DNA of 39,333 bases from a virus. The notes below the pieces were generated by a model. The model was not told the DNA's origin and ran no database searches. It saw nothing but the letters and a program-made list of their open reading frames with translations. Shown here one piece after another: positions 37,230 to 39,333 of this stretch. Each line of letters opens with the position of its first letter. Within the stretch, counting starts at the first letter, position 1. The stretch is taken from positions 1-39,333 of the IMG/VR virus record IMGVR_UViG_3300021373_000997; one strand, 5' to 3'. The translations under genes and the position numbers were made by a program.

Positions 37230-38733
37230 ATCGCCTAATGCCACTTTTACAGGAAACATTGACGGTTGGACAAATGTAAGTTCCGCGGGCACAGTCACAG
37301 CAGAAAACAATGAATTAAAAATTGTTACGACAAGTACAAATGGTGCAGTTCTAAACTCATCTATTACTCTTGAAGTGGGCAAAATTTACACAGTTAGTGC
37401 GACATCGACATCTGCAACAGCGAGCCACATGCTACGAATGGGAAGCACAAGTGCTACTTCGACTAATATTTTAGCGGGGACACAATCCTCTGTTCCAAAG
37501 ACTTTTACGCATACTTTTGTTGCGACAAGCACTGTTCTTTGGATTTATCTTCGTGTTCTTGGTGCTGGTACAGTTACATGGGACAACGTATCCGTCAAAG
37601 AAGTCACCTTCGACGAATCAGACGGCACCCTAATTTTATTCGAGCATCCCGATGACGTCCCTCGCGTAGAGTGGGATAGCGCAGGTAACAGGCTGGGTTT
37701 GCTGGTGGAGGAGTCTAGGACTAATCTGGTTACTTACTCTGAGGACTTTAGTAATGCGGCTTGGAGCAAGACACGCGGTGATATTGCAAGCGTTACAATT
37801 ACTGATCCAGCGGGACAGCAAAATGCGTTTTCATGGACTTCCAATGATTTTTCAGAGTCGTATTTAGCAGACAATACAACCATATCCTCGGGCGCAACAG
37901 TAACCTTTAGCGGCTTTGTAAAAAAGAACACTGCTGATTATTGTCACTTGTTAGTCTGGGACGCGTCTGCAAATGGTTGTCGGGTATGGTTTGATTTAGA
38001 CGGCGGACAAGTAGGAACAAACACTTCGTTTGGTAGCACTTTTACTGTCAGTGACTCGTCTATTACAGAATATCCAAACGGCTGGTATAGATGTTCAATG
38101 ACGGTTACGACTTCTGGAAGCACGACAGCGCAAGCAAGATTTCAGATGTCCAATAGTGACGGCGTTATAAACTCTAGTGTTGGAAAATCTATTTACATTT
38201 TCGGCGCTCAAGTCGAACAAGCCTCATTCCCCACAAGCTACATCAAAAGTAACTCAGGCAGTACGACAACACGCTCTGCCGACGTAGCGTCTATCCCCGT
38301 GGCTGACTTTGGGTTTAATGCTGATGAGGGAACTGTAGTTTGTCAGGTTCAGCACTTTACTACTGAGTCCTCAACAGCTCATGCGCCGTTTGGTTTTGAT
38401 GATGGCACATCTAATAACAGAATGTGGTACTACCAAAATAAAGGGCAATGGATTGGCTCTGTTTCTGGATCGACTACATTTAGTGTCGATGCCACTGATC
38501 CAACCGAAGGCGTAGAAACAAAAGTCGGAGTTACTTACAAAAAAGACGATTTTACACTCTACCTTAATGGCTCCAGTATCGGCACTGATACAAGCAGTAA
38601 TGTGCCAGTAGTAGACACGATGGGAATAGGCAGAGTCGGTGCAAGCGGTACAGAGCTTAACGGCCACATTAAGTCCATCAAATACTACCCACGCCGCCTA
38701 ACTAACGCACAACTACAGGATCTAACATCATGA
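37135..38733 (+). CDS. Tail fibre / receptor-binding protein, allele B
   Basis: A 532-residue homologue of the fibre at 33-1586, same start context (GGAG 8 nt before ATG). Shared: the first 30 residues, the frame around EHP..VPRVE and NRLGLLVEE..TNLVTYSEDF, FGAQVEQASFPTSYI, SADVASIPVADFG, and the end LNGHIKSIKYYPRRLTNAQLQD. Different: the first module (about 33-150), the second module core and the LamG-like domain (about 400-505). Glycan specificity probably differs between A and B. Confidence 0.75.
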   Translation: MTKQFSNYSDLITFTRASGGHALRPVSYGDELSPNATFTGNIDGWTNVSSAGTVTAENNELKIVTTSTNGAVLNSSITLEVGKIYTVSATSTSATASHMLRMGSTSATSTNILAGTQSSVPKTFTHTFVATSTVLWIYLRVLGAGTVTWDNVSVKEVTFDESDGTLILFEHPDDVPRVEWDSAGNRLGLLVEESRTNLVTYSEDFSNAAWSKTRGDIASVTITDPAGQQNAFSWTSNDFSESYLADNTTISSGATVTFSGFVKKNTADYCHLLVWDASANGCRVWFDLDGGQVGTNTSFGSTFTVSDSSITEYPNGWYRCSMTVTTSGSTTAQARFQMSNSDGVINSSVGKSIYIFGAQVEQASFPTSYIKSNSGSTTTRSADVASIPVADFGFNADEGTVVCQVQHFTTESSTAHAPFGFDDGTSNNRMWYYQNKGQWIGSVSGSTTFSVDATDPTEGVETKVGVTYKKDDFTLYLNGSSIGTDTSSNVPVVDTMGIGRVGASGTELNGHIKSIKYYPRRLTNAQLQDLTS

Positions 38734-39122
38734 CAGAAGAAGTAATTGACGAAGCACGTAAGCGTGACTTCTACCTAAAGCTAACCGCTGAGTCAGACAT
38801 GCCTACTGTACTCTCTGCGTTCTACCAGCAGGACTACATTACTAATGTGGACGAGGAAGGCGTAGAAACTCAGGTAGCAGACGGTGACGCATACCTAGTG
38901 ACTCACAGCCATGAGTACGCTATCGATGTCGTAGGGACAATCTACGAGCCTACAGGGGAAACTCTGACAGACAACGAGGGTGTGGCCTATCCAGCTATGG
39001 CACCTATCGACGGCTGGCACGTCAACATCCGTCTCGTCGGGGATTCAATGCGTGAGACTGTAGAGGCTCTGGACACAACCCACGGCGTAACCCCTAATTC
39101 ACCCAGTAGAGTATGGCTTTGA
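38730..39122 (+). CDS. Conserved small protein following the tail fibre, allele B
   Basis: A 130-residue homologue of 1583-1984, coupled to the fibre by ATGA and carrying the same TNVDEEGVETQVADGD, HEYAIDVVG and GWHVNIRLVG blocks. It keeps the adjacent position in both alleles, which supports a fibre-associated role. Function unknown. Confidence 0.8.
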   Translation: MTEEVIDEARKRDFYLKLTAESDMPTVLSAFYQQDYITNVDEEGVETQVADGDAYLVTHSHEYAIDVVGTIYEPTGETLTDNEGVAYPAMAPIDGWHVNIRLVGDSMRETVEALDTTHGVTPNSPSRVWL

Positions 39123-39125
39123 GAG

Positions 39126-39323
39126 ATGGACGTTGCACAGGAAGCACTGCTAAAAATTGAGGCTCACGAGAAAGAGTGCAGCATTCGTTATGAGGCTATT
39201 CAGCGGCAACTAGATCAGGCTGATGCTCGATTTGATCGGCTTGAGAAGTTAATGCTACAAGGCTTTGGCATGATGGGCGGCGTAATCGCTCTGGCTATGG
39301 CGGTGCTAGAGTTTGCTCGATAA
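39126..39323 (+). CDS. Small coiled-coil/membrane protein, allele B
   Basis: A 65-residue homologue of 5370-5555. A charged helix (AQEALLKIEAHEKECSIRYEAIQRQLDQADARFDRLEKL) and a C-terminal membrane segment (GFGMMGGVIALAMAVLEFA). It follows the fibre partner directly, with no exported-protein cassette between. An ATG at 39330 after the stop suggests another gene runs off the end of the window. Confidence 0.7.
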   Translation: MDVAQEALLKIEAHEKECSIRYEAIQRQLDQADARFDRLEKLMLQGFGMMGGVIALAMAVLEFAR

Positions 39324-39333
39324 GAGCAGATGG

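Noticed and set aside
1-39333. Integrase/lysogeny module
   Set aside because: No recombinase motif, no att-like site beside a tRNA, and only one Cro-like protein; temperate lifestyle is not supported.

Overview
The window is almost entirely one tailed-phage genome of the lambda-like siphovirus type. Every convincing gene lies on the + strand, and most are joined by ATGA, GTGA or TAATG overlaps. A GpA-family terminase, a Sec-exported gene cassette, a 3TM holin and a T4-type lysozyme point to a Gram-negative host. The style of several proteins (LamG/carbohydrate-binding fibre modules, a GTA-like holin, lone conserved secreted proteins) suggests a marine gammaproteobacterium or similar; that host guess is inference. 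I see no integrase, DNA polymerase, tRNA, insertion sequence or CRISPR array.

Layout. 1-2178: tail-fibre allele A and small partner genes. 2189-5555: five consecutive genes with signal peptides, including a pilin-like and a PapD-chaperone-like protein, then two small membrane/coiled-coil proteins. 5552-6444: holin and lysozyme. 6445-6530: a control region with a parS-like palindrome, a sigma70-type promoter and an operator-like inverted repeat. 6531-14244: the early/replication operon (possible annealing protein, SSB-like protein, Cro-like regulator, primase zinc-finger protein, replication initiator, DnaB-like helicase, C5 methyltransferase with a long second reading frame, NinB-like, NinG-like, PD-(D/E)XK nuclease). 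14245-14698: iteron-like repeats, a GC-rich stretch, two operator-like palindromes and a promoter. 14699-16753: six small unknown genes of visibly higher GC, closed by a strong terminator. 16796-17344: a non-coding region ending in a promoter and three 24-bp-period repeats that look like a cosB / small-terminase binding site. 17345-33232: the morphogenesis operon in lambda order (TerS, TerL, gpW-like, portal, protease plus capsid, connectors, tail terminator, tail tube, G/GT chaperones with a -1 frameshift, tape measure, tail-tip proteins, J-like protein). 33240-39323: adhesion genes, including a 937-residue multi-module fibre and fibre allele B.

The first 127 bases are identical to 37103-37229, and the match stops at exactly 127. 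Both copies start inside the 3' end of the 937-residue fibre gene and then diverge into two alleles of the same fibre gene. The simplest reading is a circular genome of about 37.1 kb assembled through a population with two fibre alleles. After allele B (37135-39323) the secreted cassette is missing: the 130-residue gene is followed directly by a homologue of the small gene found at 5370-5555. The fibre and secreted-protein region would then be a variable, host-range-related locus.

The observations I rate highest are the secreted pilin/chaperone-like cassette and its absence beside allele B, the second reading frame inside the methyltransferase gene, the three internal ribosome binding sites that divide the 833-codon protease-capsid frame at its domain boundaries, and the cosB-like repeats.
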